48,307 nt of DNA. Source: Clostridiales bacterium (GTDB lineage Bacteria; Bacillota; Clostridia; Lachnospirales; Lachnospiraceae). Where the stretch lies: assembly GCA_018365455.1 (NCBI GenBank), contig JAGZJZ010000048.1, positions 1 through 48,307 of the forward strand, in the 5' to 3' direction. The notes beneath the pieces were generated by a model that ran no database searches, was not told where the DNA came from, and saw only the letters and a program-made list of their open reading frames with translations. Position numbers and translations under genes: made by a program. Shown in pieces: positions 7,676 through 15,989 of this stretch (position 1 is its first letter; each line of letters begins with the position of its first letter).

Positions 7676-8725
7676 CTAAGGAATCTGCAGTCTCTCTCCA
7701 ATCAGAATAAAGCCAGGATTGGACAAATGGTTCATTGAGGCAAGAGCGCTGACAGTAGTATGGTATCTGACAGCGATTGCCCAGAGTGTGTCCCCTGGTT
7801 TTACCGTATAGGTCAGGTAAGTCTGAGCAGCCGGTGTATCATCCCTTATGGGAATGCGGAAAATCTGACCCGGATAAATGAGGTTTGGGTCTGACAGCGC
7901 ATTATCATTTGCAATGGCGGTGATACTGGTATGATAGAGATGAGCAATATTCCAAAGCGTATCACCGGGTTTTACCTCATAATCCACATAAGAAGTGGAA
8001 GGGTTTTGTGGTGGCGGAACGTTAGTTACCGGTCCGCTGTTGTTTAAAAAGATACCATCGGTAAAATAGTCCAGATCCACAGGGGTACTGATCCCTGGAA
8101 TGCTGCCGGTATCCGAATACTGCCAGCCTACCCAGAAACTCCAATTCGAAGTGTCGGAAGGAGAGGAGACGCCGTATTCTGCAACCCACAGCGGGTAGTT
8201 GGTAACGGCTCCGCTAAATGAGTAGCCAGCATTGTAGGAATCGCTGTAGACTACAGCTTTCCTGCCGCTTAACTGTTCCACAGTCTGAATAAATGCTAAT
8301 CCGATGGCATTTATTTCTGTATCAGTGAGATATTGAAGGTCTTCAAAATCCATAGCCAGACGGCAGTCAAAATCTTTTCCCTGAATGGTATTTATAAAAA
8401 ATTGTGCCTGATACTGTGCCTGTGAGATGCTTCTTGCCGTTACATAATGGTAAAAGCCAATGGACAGCCCGGCAGCAGATGCTTTACGGTAATTCTCCTC
8501 AAATTTCGGATCAATATAATCGCCACCCAGACTGGAACGAATATAGACAATCTGTATTCCGGAGTCAGCAACCTGCTCAAAATCAATGTCTTCCTGATAA
8601 AAGCTCACGTCAATTCCACGGTAAAGAGGATGTGACGAAGGAGGAATCGCAGAAACCATAAAAGCAGGAAAGAAGGAAAACAGCAGCACAATTGATAAAA
8701 GAATAGATAAAATTTTCTTAAGCAT
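7676..8725 (-). CDS. Secreted GH25 lysozyme with two LysM domains
   Basis: A 349-residue exported muramidase that cleaves the MurNAc-GlcNAc bond of peptidoglycan. A signal peptide (hydrophobic residues 5-25, VSA site) precedes a GH25 domain, residues about 35-225. Its conserved start is RGIDVSFYQ (D39), and the catalytic acidic pair lies in AMDFED (D126, E128), with later LWVAEY and DLDYF strands. Two LysM peptidoglycan-binding domains follow, at about 248-293 and 305-349, each beginning with a Y-x-V-K-P-G-D-T-L-W motif. AGGAGG precedes the ATG. Together these features suggest a housekeeping or remodelling autolysin rather than a phage endolysin, since no holin or phage gene is nearby. Confidence 0.93.
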   Translation of the reverse strand: MLKKILSILLSIVLLFSFFPAFMVSAIPPSSHPLYRGIDVSFYQEDIDFEQVADSGIQIVYIRSSLGGDYIDPKFEENYRKASAAGLSIGFYHYVTARSISQAQYQAQFFINTIQGKDFDCRLAMDFEDLQYLTDTEINAIGLAFIQTVEQLSGRKAVVYSDSYNAGYSFSGAVTNYPLWVAEYGVSSPSDTSNWSFWVGWQYSDTGSIPGISTPVDLDYFTDGIFLNNSGPVTNVPPPQNPSTSYVDYEVKPGDTLWNIAHLYHTSITAIANDNALSDPNLIYPGQIFRIPIRDDTPAAQTYLTYTVKPGDTLWAIAVRYHTTVSALASMNHLSNPGFILIGERLQIP

Positions 8726-8808
8726 ATAACCTCCTTTGCAAAATATTTGCTTTAAGATAATATATGGTACAAGAAAATAAATGTTATGGAAATAATAACA
8801 GAAAAAGC

Positions 8809-8845
8809 ACCCGGGTCAACTGATGGTCCGGATGCTCTAAAGCTT
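8809..8845 (-). terminator. Intrinsic terminator after the 53-residue gene
   Basis: On the minus strand, AGCATCCGG and CCGGGTGCT form a stem with one mismatch, followed by TTTTTCTGTTATT. It lies just past the stop codon of the small Lys-rich protein gene. Confidence 0.75.
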
Positions 8846-8865
8846 TCAGAAAGCTATATTCATAT

Positions 8866-9027
8866 TTAGGAATGCTTTTTCTTCTTTTTACTTTTGTTTT
8901 TCGTGCTGGACTGGGCAGCGGTCTCTTCTTCCTCTTTTTCCAGTTCGCTTACCATGTGTTCCATAACGGATTTACAGGACTGGGGAAGTTCAGAAACTTC
9001 ATAATTATTATAACCTTTATGATCCAT
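8866..9027 (-). CDS. Small Lys-rich hypothetical protein, 53 residues
   Basis: The minus strand encodes 53 residues starting MDHKGYNNYEVSELPQSC, continuing with an acidic helix (MVSELEKEEEE), and ending in a basic tail of lysines (KSKKKKKHS). AAAGGAGAT lies upstream of the ATG at a good distance, and a terminator follows the stop. Both support a real gene even though it is short. I do not recognise it. The acidic-then-basic pattern would suit a nucleic-acid or ribosome-associated microprotein, but that is only inference. Confidence 0.65.
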   Translation of the reverse strand: MDHKGYNNYEVSELPQSCKSVMEHMVSELEKEEEETAAQSSTKNKSKKKKKHS

Positions 9028-9134
9028 AACCACATCTCCTTTCTACATACGTTACGGCAATCGTTTTCCATATGTTTAGTATGCGCAGGAGGCAGTTTCT
9101 TATAAGTGGTATATAGTGCCTGCCAGCGCAGATA

Positions 9135-10751
9135 TCAGGCATTATAGATCGACGTATTTTCACCGGGAGGATCTAGCATATCTGCTCTTTTTGCACAATG
9201 AAAGACTTCTAATTGTAAAATGAATACATTGATTGCAGCATCCAGGGCGTTCATGACAATATCAGCAATAACAGCCAGCCCCAGAGCTTCTGCAGGAATC
9301 CCCGCCTGTACAAACAACACAGCGTATCCGGCAAGAAGTCCTCCGGGAACAGAAGGAGCCGCTGATGCCAGTACAAAGGATACGATCATGGTTATCACCA
9401 GCATGCCGATGGTTATCTTAACCTCGTATGCCTTTGCGCAAAATACCGTCAGTAGAATTAGGTGCACCACGGCAGCAGGTTTAAATACCACGCTTCCAAA
9501 AGAAATCGTAAATTTAGAAAGCCTGTGGTCGATTCCCAGCTTTTTATCACAGTTATTTCTCATAACAGAATAAGCGGCGGATGAAGAAGCATTTACTAAG
9601 GCAAGCAGGGTTGAAGGCATAATAATCTTTAAGATACGCAATGGTGAAATTCCTTCTTTTACCCTGACCGATACCAGATATAAAAGGAAAACAATTGCCA
9701 TGCACAGCAGATAGACGCCTGCCATCTGCAGCATATATAAAAGCAGCGGTATGTAATTGCCTGCAAGAAGCCGGTAAATACTTAAAAATATGAAAAACGG
9801 TGAAATGGTGGCAAAAAAGCCGACAATGCATTGGGAAATGGCGCTGCATTGTTCCATTAACTGTCCGGCAATGCTGATCCTGTGCTGCAGCAGAACCATT
9901 GCCATACCAACAAGTACAGCCAGAACGATAATCTGTATGGCATTTCCGTTTTGGAAGGGGTCAATCACGTTCTCAGGGATTGCATCGAGAAGTAATTGGA
10001 AAATGGATTCTGACTGTATTCCCTCAGCTCCTGCTGATGGTAAATGTACTTTTGTAAACACAGATGCAGCAACCCCGCCTAATAGGGTCATCCCTATGAG
10101 GATACCACTGAAGTGCCAGAGTACTTTTTTACCCACACTTCCCAGCCGGTTAGGAGCTCCGATATGGTAAATTCCCCAGACAACAGCAAAAAACAGCATT
10201 GGACAGATCACCGTGGTCAGGATACTGGTGAATTTGTCAAAGAGGGGAGCTGCCACCTGGTTTAGTATAAATTCTGAGACTTCCAATGGCAGGTAATGGG
10301 TGGTTACTCCGGCAGCAAGCGCCAGAAGAACCGCAATTGCAATTGGTAAAAATGGATTGGAAGCCTTGTGTTTGATGTTTGCAGAAACAATATTCATGCC
10401 CTTGGAGTAGACATAGCCGCAGCCGCTTCCGCTGCCAATAGCCGCCAGAAACGGCTGGCTGAAAAATGCATCCCCAAACTGGTCATCGTCATTCTGCTCA
10501 TATGGATTCGCTTCTTTTCCCTGTACTTTCAGCGTAATCTGCACTTTTTTCAGACGCGTCTGGATAATTAATTCTCCGGTATTGGGAGCCAATCCTTTTT
10601 CCATCCAGCTGTCCAGTGCTTTTTCCATAGAGAGGCGTATCTTTAATATTTCTTCCGGTTCCACAGAAAGCTGCTGCAATGTTTCCACTATGAGATCAGC
10701 AACCATATCTGCATTCTGTTCCGACAATATAAACTTCTTTGTTTTTAACAT
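9135..10751 (-). CDS. Divergent SDF-family (DAACS) transporter with ATPase-like N-terminal extension
   Basis: 538 residues. About 125-535 form an SDF/dicarboxylate-amino-acid:cation symporter: eight hydrophobic stretches, the serine-rich re-entrant loop ASSSAAYSVMRNNCDKKLG, and PSVPGGLLAGYAVLF with GIPAEALGLAVIADIVMNAL near the end. The hallmark NMDGT motif of TM7 is replaced by SVVFKPA. The TM8 Asp-Arg-Thr-Asn pattern reads D-x-x-x-N-A-L-D-A-A-I-N, lacking the usual substrate-binding arginine. The first 115 residues are soluble and resemble a degenerate GHKL/RsbW-type ATPase (LKIRLSMEKALDSWM like an N-box helix, GSGCGYVYSKGMNIV like a G-box). The start at 10751 has only a weak AAGGAT site; the upstream ATG at 10796 has none. 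The substrate is uncertain. Confidence 0.85.
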   Translation of the reverse strand: MLKTKKFILSEQNADMVADLIVETLQQLSVEPEEILKIRLSMEKALDSWMEKGLAPNTGELIIQTRLKKVQITLKVQGKEANPYEQNDDDQFGDAFFSQPFLAAIGSGSGCGYVYSKGMNIVSANIKHKASNPFLPIAIAVLLALAAGVTTHYLPLEVSEFILNQVAAPLFDKFTSILTTVICPMLFFAVVWGIYHIGAPNRLGSVGKKVLWHFSGILIGMTLLGGVAASVFTKVHLPSAGAEGIQSESIFQLLLDAIPENVIDPFQNGNAIQIIVLAVLVGMAMVLLQHRISIAGQLMEQCSAISQCIVGFFATISPFFIFLSIYRLLAGNYIPLLLYMLQMAGVYLLCMAIVFLLYLVSVRVKEGISPLRILKIIMPSTLLALVNASSSAAYSVMRNNCDKKLGIDHRLSKFTISFGSVVFKPAAVVHLILLTVFCAKAYEVKITIGMLVITMIVSFVLASAAPSVPGGLLAGYAVLFVQAGIPAEALGLAVIADIVMNALDAAINVFILQLEVFHCAKRADMLDPPGENTSIYNA

Positions 10752-10878
10752 CTTGCTATCACATCCTTTTTGGGAGCAATCTAAGAAATCCAGCATTGCT
10801 CAAATAAACAGGTAATCCTGTATCAGTTAAATGCTCTGTATGTTTATATTATGTATCAGTTTCAAATTATATTAAAAG

Positions 10879-10906
10879 AGTATATCATACCTGGTGCAGA
10901 AAACAA
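10879..10906 (-). promoter_or_regulatory. Promoter for the SDF-family transporter gene
   Basis: On the minus strand, TTGTTT (10906-10901) and TATACT (10884-10879) are 16 bases apart, about 130 bases upstream of the chosen start codon. Confidence 0.55.
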
Positions 10907-10966
10907 TAAAAAATGTAGGTGTATTCATTTATAAAAAGTGAAGATAAGCTTATGAAAAGTTTAACA

Positions 10967-10995
10967 TTGCTATTTGCGTTCATTTAAATTATAAT
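10967..10995 (+). promoter_or_regulatory. Promoter for the NYN/OGG gene run
   Basis: TTGCTA at 10967-10972 and a perfect TATAAT at 10990-10995 are spaced by 17 bases, about 30 bases before the first possible start codon of the small helical protein. Confidence 0.65.
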
Positions 10996-11026
10996 AAAAT
11001 AAGAAAAATTACGCAATAAGTGCCAA

Positions 11027-11365
11027 ATGAAGGAGAAGATCGGAAGATTGGAAAAATGGAAAGACTACGACGAATTGATGAAGGAGAATCCGGAATTGGC
11101 AGAGAAGCTGAACCGAAGCTCCAAAGAAAGGTTGTTAGATAAGAGAAATATAGACGGGATTGCAAAAGCGCTGTCCCGCTATGTTTACAAAAATAATGCG
11201 GCAGCAGATATAGTGATAAAGGCGGTAAAAGAGGGACGTTGGCTGCAATTAGAACTTCTATATGGCTATTATAGCGGATTTGAAGATGACCGGGAAGAGG
11301 GAGGATGCGCAGAAGCAGATTTGGAACAGCTCTTAAAAGAGCTGCTCAGGAGTTTTGTGTATTGA
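11027..11365 (+). CDS. Small helical hypothetical protein, 112 residues
   Basis: A charged, entirely helical protein (WKDYDELMKENPELAEKL, then LEQLLKELLRSF at the C-terminus) without membrane segments or cysteine motifs. The start is uncertain. ATG 11027 lacks an upstream Shine-Dalgarno sequence, while an in-frame TTG at 11048 has AAGGAG upstream and would give 105 residues. It is followed 37 bases later by the NYN-LOTUS gene and is probably its operon partner. I do not recognise the family. Confidence 0.6.
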   Translation: MKEKIGRLEKWKDYDELMKENPELAEKLNRSSKERLLDKRNIDGIAKALSRYVYKNNAAADIVIKAVKEGRWLQLELLYGYYSGFEDDREEGGCAEADLEQLLKELLRSFVY

Positions 11366-11402
11366 TTCATAAGATATGAAATGAAGAGAGGGTAACATAT
11401 AA

Positions 11403-12413
11403 ATGAAAGAAAAAACATTTGCAGTATTGATCGACTCAGACAATATTTCTTCAAAATATATTTCCTGTATTTTGAATGAAATGACCAAGTACGGAGTCAT
11501 CACATACAAGAGAATTTATGGAGACTGGACCAGTGCCCAGACAACGAAGTGGAAACAAGCACTGTTAGAAAATTCCATTATGCCGATTCAGCAGTTCAGC
11601 AACACCGTTGGGAAAAATGCCACGGATTCCGCACTCATTATTGATGCCATGGACATCTTGTACACCAATAATGTGGATGGTTTCTGTATCGTATCCAGCG
11701 ACAGCGACTTTACGCGTTTAGCCAGCCGGCTGCGGGAATCCGGCAAAGATGTGATCGGGATGGGAGAGGAAAAGACCCCAAGGTCTTTCCGTGCGGCCTG
11801 TACGGTATTTACGAATCTGGAGATCTTGTTAGAACAGGATGAAGAGACACAGGAAGAGGTATTTGTCCACAAGGGGCGCTTAAGCGACAGTTCCATTGGA
11901 AGCAGAAACCGTATGGGAGACAGCCAGCAGGGTATGGAGGACAGCAGCATTATCAGCAAACGTGTCATTGAAAATGATATTGTGTCCATTATAACAGAAA
12001 ATGATGACAAGGACCGAATGACCGGACTTGGTGAAATCGGCAGCCGTCTGGTGAAAAAATATTCCGATTTTGACGTCCGTAATTATGGATACAGTTCACT
12101 GTCTAAGTTTCTGGAAGAAATGGAAAGCTTTGAACTGACCAAGAACAACAATGCCATTATGGTTCGTATGAAGGACAATAATATTAAGAAAGAACAGTTG
12201 TCGGAATATGCTATTAATCTGGTGCGCAGCAGCGGCAGAGAAGGCATGGAACTGGCATTTCTGGGCAATCGGATTCACCGCAAGTTTGACAACTTTAAAG
12301 TCAAGGATTATGGATATGCGACCTTTGCAAAATTTGTCCAGAGCATCGGGCAGCTGGAAATCATAGAAAACAGGACGAAAAATAAGATTGTACATTTAAA
12401 GTCCAACGATTAA
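11403..12413 (+). CDS. NYN-domain ribonuclease-like protein with two OST-HTH/LOTUS domains
   Basis: 336 residues. The N-terminal 150 residues are an NYN (LabA/PIN-like) domain with its acidic metal site: D11 and D13 (LIDSDNI), D75 and D81 (NATDSALIIDAMD), D100 and D102 (VSSDSDFTRLASRLRE). Two tandem OST-HTH (LOTUS) modules follow, at about 195-260 and 270-335. Each ends in the same pattern of a tyrosine-rich strand (DFDVRNYGYSSLSKFLEE; NFKVKDYGYATFAKFVQS) and a short beta-hairpin. LOTUS domains bind RNA, including G-quadruplex RNA, and in NYN proteins probably feed substrate to the nuclease. The gene sits in a run with a DNA glycosylase 34 bases downstream. The target is unknown. Confidence 0.92.
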   Translation: MKEKTFAVLIDSDNISSKYISCILNEMTKYGVITYKRIYGDWTSAQTTKWKQALLENSIMPIQQFSNTVGKNATDSALIIDAMDILYTNNVDGFCIVSSDSDFTRLASRLRESGKDVIGMGEEKTPRSFRAACTVFTNLEILLEQDEETQEEVFVHKGRLSDSSIGSRNRMGDSQQGMEDSSIISKRVIENDIVSIITENDDKDRMTGLGEIGSRLVKKYSDFDVRNYGYSSLSKFLEEMESFELTKNNNAIMVRMKDNNIKKEQLSEYAINLVRSSGREGMELAFLGNRIHRKFDNFKVKDYGYATFAKFVQSIGQLEIIENRTKNKIVHLKSND

Positions 12414-12447
12414 TTTTACATTTACAAAAAGACAGTAAGGAAAATAC

Positions 12448-13275
12448 ATGACAGATAAAACAATAAAGATAATAAAGACAATAAAGGATTTTGATATTGC
12501 ACAGATCGCTGATTCCGGGCAGTGTTTCCGCTTGAACAGAAGAGAAGACGGAAGTTATTCACTGATTGCCCGGGGACGGTATCTGGAAATATTGCAGCAG
12601 GAGGAAATAATTACTTTTTCATGTGACGAAGATGAGTTTCATGATATCTGGGAAACGTACTTTGACCTCATGACCGATTATGGGGCATTTAAAGCACAGA
12701 TTGAAAGTAAGGACCAATACATGCAGCAAGCCTGTGCATATGGTAAGGGGATCCGCATCCTGCACCAGGAACTGTGGGAAATGGTGATTACCTTTATCAT
12801 ATCCCAGCAGAATAACATACCCCGGATAAAAAAATGCGTAGAGTCCCTTTGCAGAGCCTTTGGGGAAAAAAGAACAAATTTTAGAAATGAAACATACTAT
12901 ACTTTTCCATCCCCGGAAGCACTTGCAGGTCTGGAGGAAGAGGACTTAAGTTCCTGCAGCCTGGGATACCGGAATAAGTATATCAGAAAAACCGCAGATA
13001 TGGTGTTAAGCGGTGGTTATGATCTATACAGTCTCTATGATTTGCATTATGAGGATGCCAGAAGAGAACTCTTAAAGCTGTGCGGAGTTGGAATAAAAGT
13101 GGCTGAATGCATATGTCTGTTTGCACTGCATCATATCGATGCATTTCCCATAGATACCCATATCCAGAAAGTATTAGACCGTCATTATCCCGATGGATTT
13201 CCATTTTCAAAATATCAGGGGTTTGCCGGAATATTGCAGCAGTATGCATTTTATTACGACGTGGAGCACTATTGA
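12448..13275 (+). CDS. OGG1-type 8-oxoguanine DNA glycosylase/AP lyase
   Basis: 275 residues that excise 8-oxoguanine from DNA and nick the abasic site. An OGG N-terminal domain (DSGQCFRL, residues 22-29) is followed by the HhH-GPD domain. ELWEMVITFIISQQNNIPRI is the conserved ISQQ(N/C)N helix. The helix-hairpin-helix LLKLCGVGIKVAECICLFAL contains the Schiff-base lysine K217, and the catalytic aspartate is D236 in FPIDTHIQ. The layout matches eukaryote-like OGG1, which is common in Clostridia, rather than MutM. There is no Fe-S cluster tail, as expected. The upstream NYN gene and this gene are 34 bases apart. Confidence 0.94.
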   Translation: MTDKTIKIIKTIKDFDIAQIADSGQCFRLNRREDGSYSLIARGRYLEILQQEEIITFSCDEDEFHDIWETYFDLMTDYGAFKAQIESKDQYMQQACAYGKGIRILHQELWEMVITFIISQQNNIPRIKKCVESLCRAFGEKRTNFRNETYYTFPSPEALAGLEEEDLSSCSLGYRNKYIRKTADMVLSGGYDLYSLYDLHYEDARRELLKLCGVGIKVAECICLFALHHIDAFPIDTHIQKVLDRHYPDGFPFSKYQGFAGILQQYAFYYDVEHY

Positions 13276-13345
13276 TTTCTAAAGGCGGCTGATGTATACT
13301 TTACTTTGATTTTTAAATCTTACAAAAGAATAAAGGAGTAAAATC

Positions 13346-14293
13346 ATGAATATTGTAATGTTAGAGTCTCTCGCAGTCAGTGAGGAGATATTAAATAGCT
13401 ATGTAAAACCACTGGAAGAAGCAGGACATACCTTCCGGGCATATGAAAAAAGCAGTGACGTAGAAGTGTTAAAAGAGGAAAGCAGAGATGCGGATATCCT
13501 GATTCTGGCAAATATGCCTCTGAAACAGGAGGTAATCCGCAATTGCAGTCATTTAAAATTTATCGATGTGGCTTTTACCGGCGTGGATCATGTGGATCTT
13601 AATGCGGTTAAAGAAATGGGAGCAGCCCTTAGCAACGCTTCCGGATACTCGAATGAGTCCGTTGCTGAGCTTACCCTTGGCATGATGCTTTCTCTTCTTC
13701 GCAATGTTCCCCAGGTGGATGCACGCTGCAGAGAAGGAAAAACCAAGGATGGACTGGTTGGATTTGAATTAAAAGGAAAAACAGTGGGAATCATAGGTAC
13801 AGGAGCAATTGGTCAGCGTACCGCTCAGCTTTGCAGTGCATTTGGATGCAAAGTCATTGCCTATAACGGTTTTTCTAAGAAAGAAAACAGCGAACGGATT
13901 ACTTACCTGCCATTAAAAGAAATGCTGGAACAGGCAGATATTGTAGCACTTCACTGCCCGTTAACAGAGCAGTCCCGCCATCTTATTAATGAGGAGACAA
14001 TTGGATACATGAAAAAATCAGCCATCCTGATCAATGCGGCAAGAGGGCCGGTTGTGGATTCTGATGCTCTGGCTAAAGCGCTGAATGATGGACGTATTGC
14101 GGGAGCAGGCATAGATGTATTTGAAGTGGAACCTCCGCTTCAAACGGATCACCCTCTGCTTCATGCAAAAAATACCATTGTGACACCTCATGTGGCATTT
14201 GCTACAAAAGAATCCATGGAAATCAGAGCAGAAATAGTATTCCGCAATATTGACCAGTGGTTAAAGGGTGAGCAGATCAATAAAATTTTGTAA
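13346..14293 (+). CDS. D-isomer-specific 2-hydroxyacid dehydrogenase
   Basis: 315 residues, a cytosolic NAD(P)-linked oxidoreductase interconverting 2-keto and D-2-hydroxy acids. The Rossmann motif is GIIGTGAIGQ (residues 148-157). The catalytic triad is R233 (INAARGPVVD), E262 (GIDVFEVEPP) and H282 (VTPHVAF). After the second beta strand of the cofactor domain the usual acidic residue is an Asn (VIAYNGFSKK), so NADPH may be preferred; that is inference. AAAGGAG precedes the ATG. It could be a glycerate, lactate or phosphoglycerate-type enzyme; no serine pathway gene lies nearby, so I leave the substrate open. Confidence 0.9.
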   Translation: MNIVMLESLAVSEEILNSYVKPLEEAGHTFRAYEKSSDVEVLKEESRDADILILANMPLKQEVIRNCSHLKFIDVAFTGVDHVDLNAVKEMGAALSNASGYSNESVAELTLGMMLSLLRNVPQVDARCREGKTKDGLVGFELKGKTVGIIGTGAIGQRTAQLCSAFGCKVIAYNGFSKKENSERITYLPLKEMLEQADIVALHCPLTEQSRHLINEETIGYMKKSAILINAARGPVVDSDALAKALNDGRIAGAGIDVFEVEPPLQTDHPLLHAKNTIVTPHVAFATKESMEIRAEIVFRNIDQWLKGEQINKIL

Positions 14294-14311
14294 TTACGGG
14301 AGCGTTTTTAG

Positions 14312-15124
14312 ATGAATATAGAAAAAGTAAATGCGTACATGAAACGGGTCACAGAAGCAGAGGAAAAAACATTCCCATATAAAGGCAGATTAAAAGTAGG
14401 GCTGGACCTGGGTACGGCATATATTGTAATTGCCGTATTGGATGAAAATAATCAGCCTGTGGCATGTGAAAAACAAAGTGCCAAAGTACTGAGAGACGGC
14501 GTAGTGGTAGATTACCTGGGAGCGCTGGAAATCGTAAAAAAATTAAAAGCCAAGCTGGAACAACGCCTGAAATGTGAACTGACACAATGTGCAATAGCCA
14601 TGCCTGCAGGTACACAGAGCAGTTTAAAGACTCATACTTATGTAGCAGAAGGAGCGGGATTCGAGGTCATTCGCGTTTGTGATGAGCCATCTGCCGCAAA
14701 TTCGGTTTATGAGATAAAAGATGGCGTAATCGTTGACATCGGAGGCGGTACAACGGGGCTTGCCATTATTAAAAACGGAAAAGTAGAAGAAATACAGGAC
14801 GAGGCAACAGGAGGAACACATGTTACACTTGTTCTTTCCGGAAGGTACCATATATCATTTGAAGAAGCAGAGGTTATGAAGCAGGATTACAGCAATCATA
14901 ATGAGATCTTCCCGGTGGTAAAACCGGTGTTTGAAAAAATGGCATCCATTGTCAATAAATATATCCATGATCAGAAGATCAAAGGGATCTATCTGTGCGG
15001 AGGAACTTGCTGTCTCACGGGAATCGAGGAAATATTCGAGAAAAAAACAGGTATTAAAACCATAAAGCCGGAAAATCCATTCTTGGTGACGCCGGTGGGG
15101 ATTGCGATGAATTGTGTGGAATAG
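14312..15124 (+). CDS. eutJ: EutJ-like actin/Hsp70-fold chaperone, orphan
   Basis: 270 residues with the ASKHA (actin/Hsp70/FtsA) ATPase fold. Phosphate-1 loop VGLDLGTAYI (residues 29-38), phosphate-2 loop VDIGGGTTGLA (141-151) and adenosine motif IYLCGGTCCLTGIEE in the C-terminal third are all present. The overall pattern, length and the segment ACEKQSAKVLRDGVVVDYLG match EutJ of ethanolamine-utilisation microcompartment operons. No other eut or shell-protein gene lies in the window, so either it is detached from such an operon or it serves another client. It starts 18 bases after the dehydrogenase stop, with GGGAG before the ATG. Confidence 0.85.
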   Translation: MNIEKVNAYMKRVTEAEEKTFPYKGRLKVGLDLGTAYIVIAVLDENNQPVACEKQSAKVLRDGVVVDYLGALEIVKKLKAKLEQRLKCELTQCAIAMPAGTQSSLKTHTYVAEGAGFEVIRVCDEPSAANSVYEIKDGVIVDIGGGTTGLAIIKNGKVEEIQDEATGGTHVTLVLSGRYHISFEEAEVMKQDYSNHNEIFPVVKPVFEKMASIVNKYIHDQKIKGIYLCGGTCCLTGIEEIFEKKTGIKTIKPENPFLVTPVGIAMNCVE

Positions 15125-15190
15125 TGGTGTTAAGGATGCGGGCATTCGCTGTAAAATTTTGAATGTTACAAAAATGACAGGGGTTATAGT

Positions 15191-15871
15191 ATGGTAAAAG
15201 AAAAGAGATTGTCAGACAGTGTCTCAGAAGATATACTGGCGATGATAACCATAGAGAAACGATTTGGACCAGGGGATAAGATTCCCAATGAAAATGAGCT
15301 GTCTGAGGAACTGGGAGTAAGCAGAACTACCCTTCGCGAAGCGATCCGCATATTGGCTACCAATGGGGTAGTGGAGATCAAAAGAGGCTGCGGAACCTTC
15401 GTGTCTGAGCATATGACTGATATCAGCATGGAAGCATTAAAGCCCCTTTCGGAGGCAAAAATGGATGCCAGGGATCTGTATGAGATTCGGCTTATTTTTG
15501 AACCAGAAGCAGCTTTCCTGGCGGCAACCAGGGCTACGGATACAGAAATGAAGCGGATTCTAAACTTTGGAAGCCAGGTAGAAGAAAAGATTAAAAAAGG
15601 GGAAGACCGAACGGAAGTTGAGCAGGGGTTTCACAATGCAATTGCCAGGGCTACCCATAATGAATTTATGAACCAGTTAATGCCGGTCATCTACCGGGCC
15701 ATTGATAAAGGTGTCATTTTGTCAAATCAGAAAGAACTGGCAGTACAGGACACCCTGACAGATCATAGAATGATTATGGAATTTCTGGAGGCCAGAAATG
15801 CACAGGGTGCAAAAAGTGCCATGAAAATTCATATTCTTCATGCTATGAAGGAATTAGAAATAGAATCATAA
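15191..15871 (+). CDS. GntR-family regulator, FadR/FCD subclass
   Basis: 226 residues. The N-terminal winged helix-turn-helix (about 8-72) includes IPNENELSEELGVSRTTLRE and AIRILATNGVVEIKRGCGTFV, the standard GntR recognition region. Residues about 90-220 form the all-helical FCD ligand domain (YEIRLIFEPEAAFLAA, then EQGFHNAIARATHNEF and DHRMIMEFLEA), whose acidic and His positions bind a metal and organic acid ligands. The next gene, ilvD, has its own promoter with a perfect palindrome on the -10 box, the likely operator. Candidate ligands are small carboxylates such as those made by the neighbouring 2-hydroxyacid dehydrogenase or by IlvD. Confidence 0.9.
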   Translation: MVKEKRLSDSVSEDILAMITIEKRFGPGDKIPNENELSEELGVSRTTLREAIRILATNGVVEIKRGCGTFVSEHMTDISMEALKPLSEAKMDARDLYEIRLIFEPEAAFLAATRATDTEMKRILNFGSQVEEKIKKGEDRTEVEQGFHNAIARATHNEFMNQLMPVIYRAIDKGVILSNQKELAVQDTLTDHRMIMEFLEARNAQGAKSAMKIHILHAMKELEIES

Positions 15872-15898
15872 ACGCTCCCGGTAACCGGGCAGTGAAAT

Positions 15899-15937
15899 AA
15901 AGGCAGGTGCAGAACAATTGTACCTGCTTTTATTTTA
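15899..15937 (+). terminator. Intrinsic terminator ending the NYN-to-GntR gene run
   Basis: GCAGGT and ACCTGC close a hairpin that is followed by TTTTATTTT, 28 bases after the GntR gene. Confidence 0.75.
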
Positions 15938-15960
15938 ATGAGAGTTGTATGATGTATATA

Positions 15961-15989
15961 TTGACATTAGACAACATATGTATTAGAAT
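15961..15989 (+). promoter_or_regulatory. ilvD promoter
   Basis: A consensus TTGACA (15961-15966), a 17-base spacer, and TAGAAT (15984-15989). Transcription would begin near 15996, about 90 bases before the ilvD start. No T-box or leucine-rich leader peptide is visible in that leader. Confidence 0.8.

Noticed and set aside
7498..7701. Frame on the minus strand across the palindromic repeat.
   Set aside because: It arises from the GC-rich inverted arms and overlaps the lysozyme gene end; there is no ribosome binding site or family signal.
8866..9027. The 53-residue Lys-rich protein as FeoC or a ribosomal protein.
   Set aside because: It lacks the FeoC winged-helix/Cys pattern and matches no ribosomal protein; it also lies 12 kb from feoAB.
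9117..9141. TGCCTG/CAGGCA dyad at the end of the SDF gene as a terminator.
   Set aside because: It overlaps the stop codon, has only six paired bases and no T-run.
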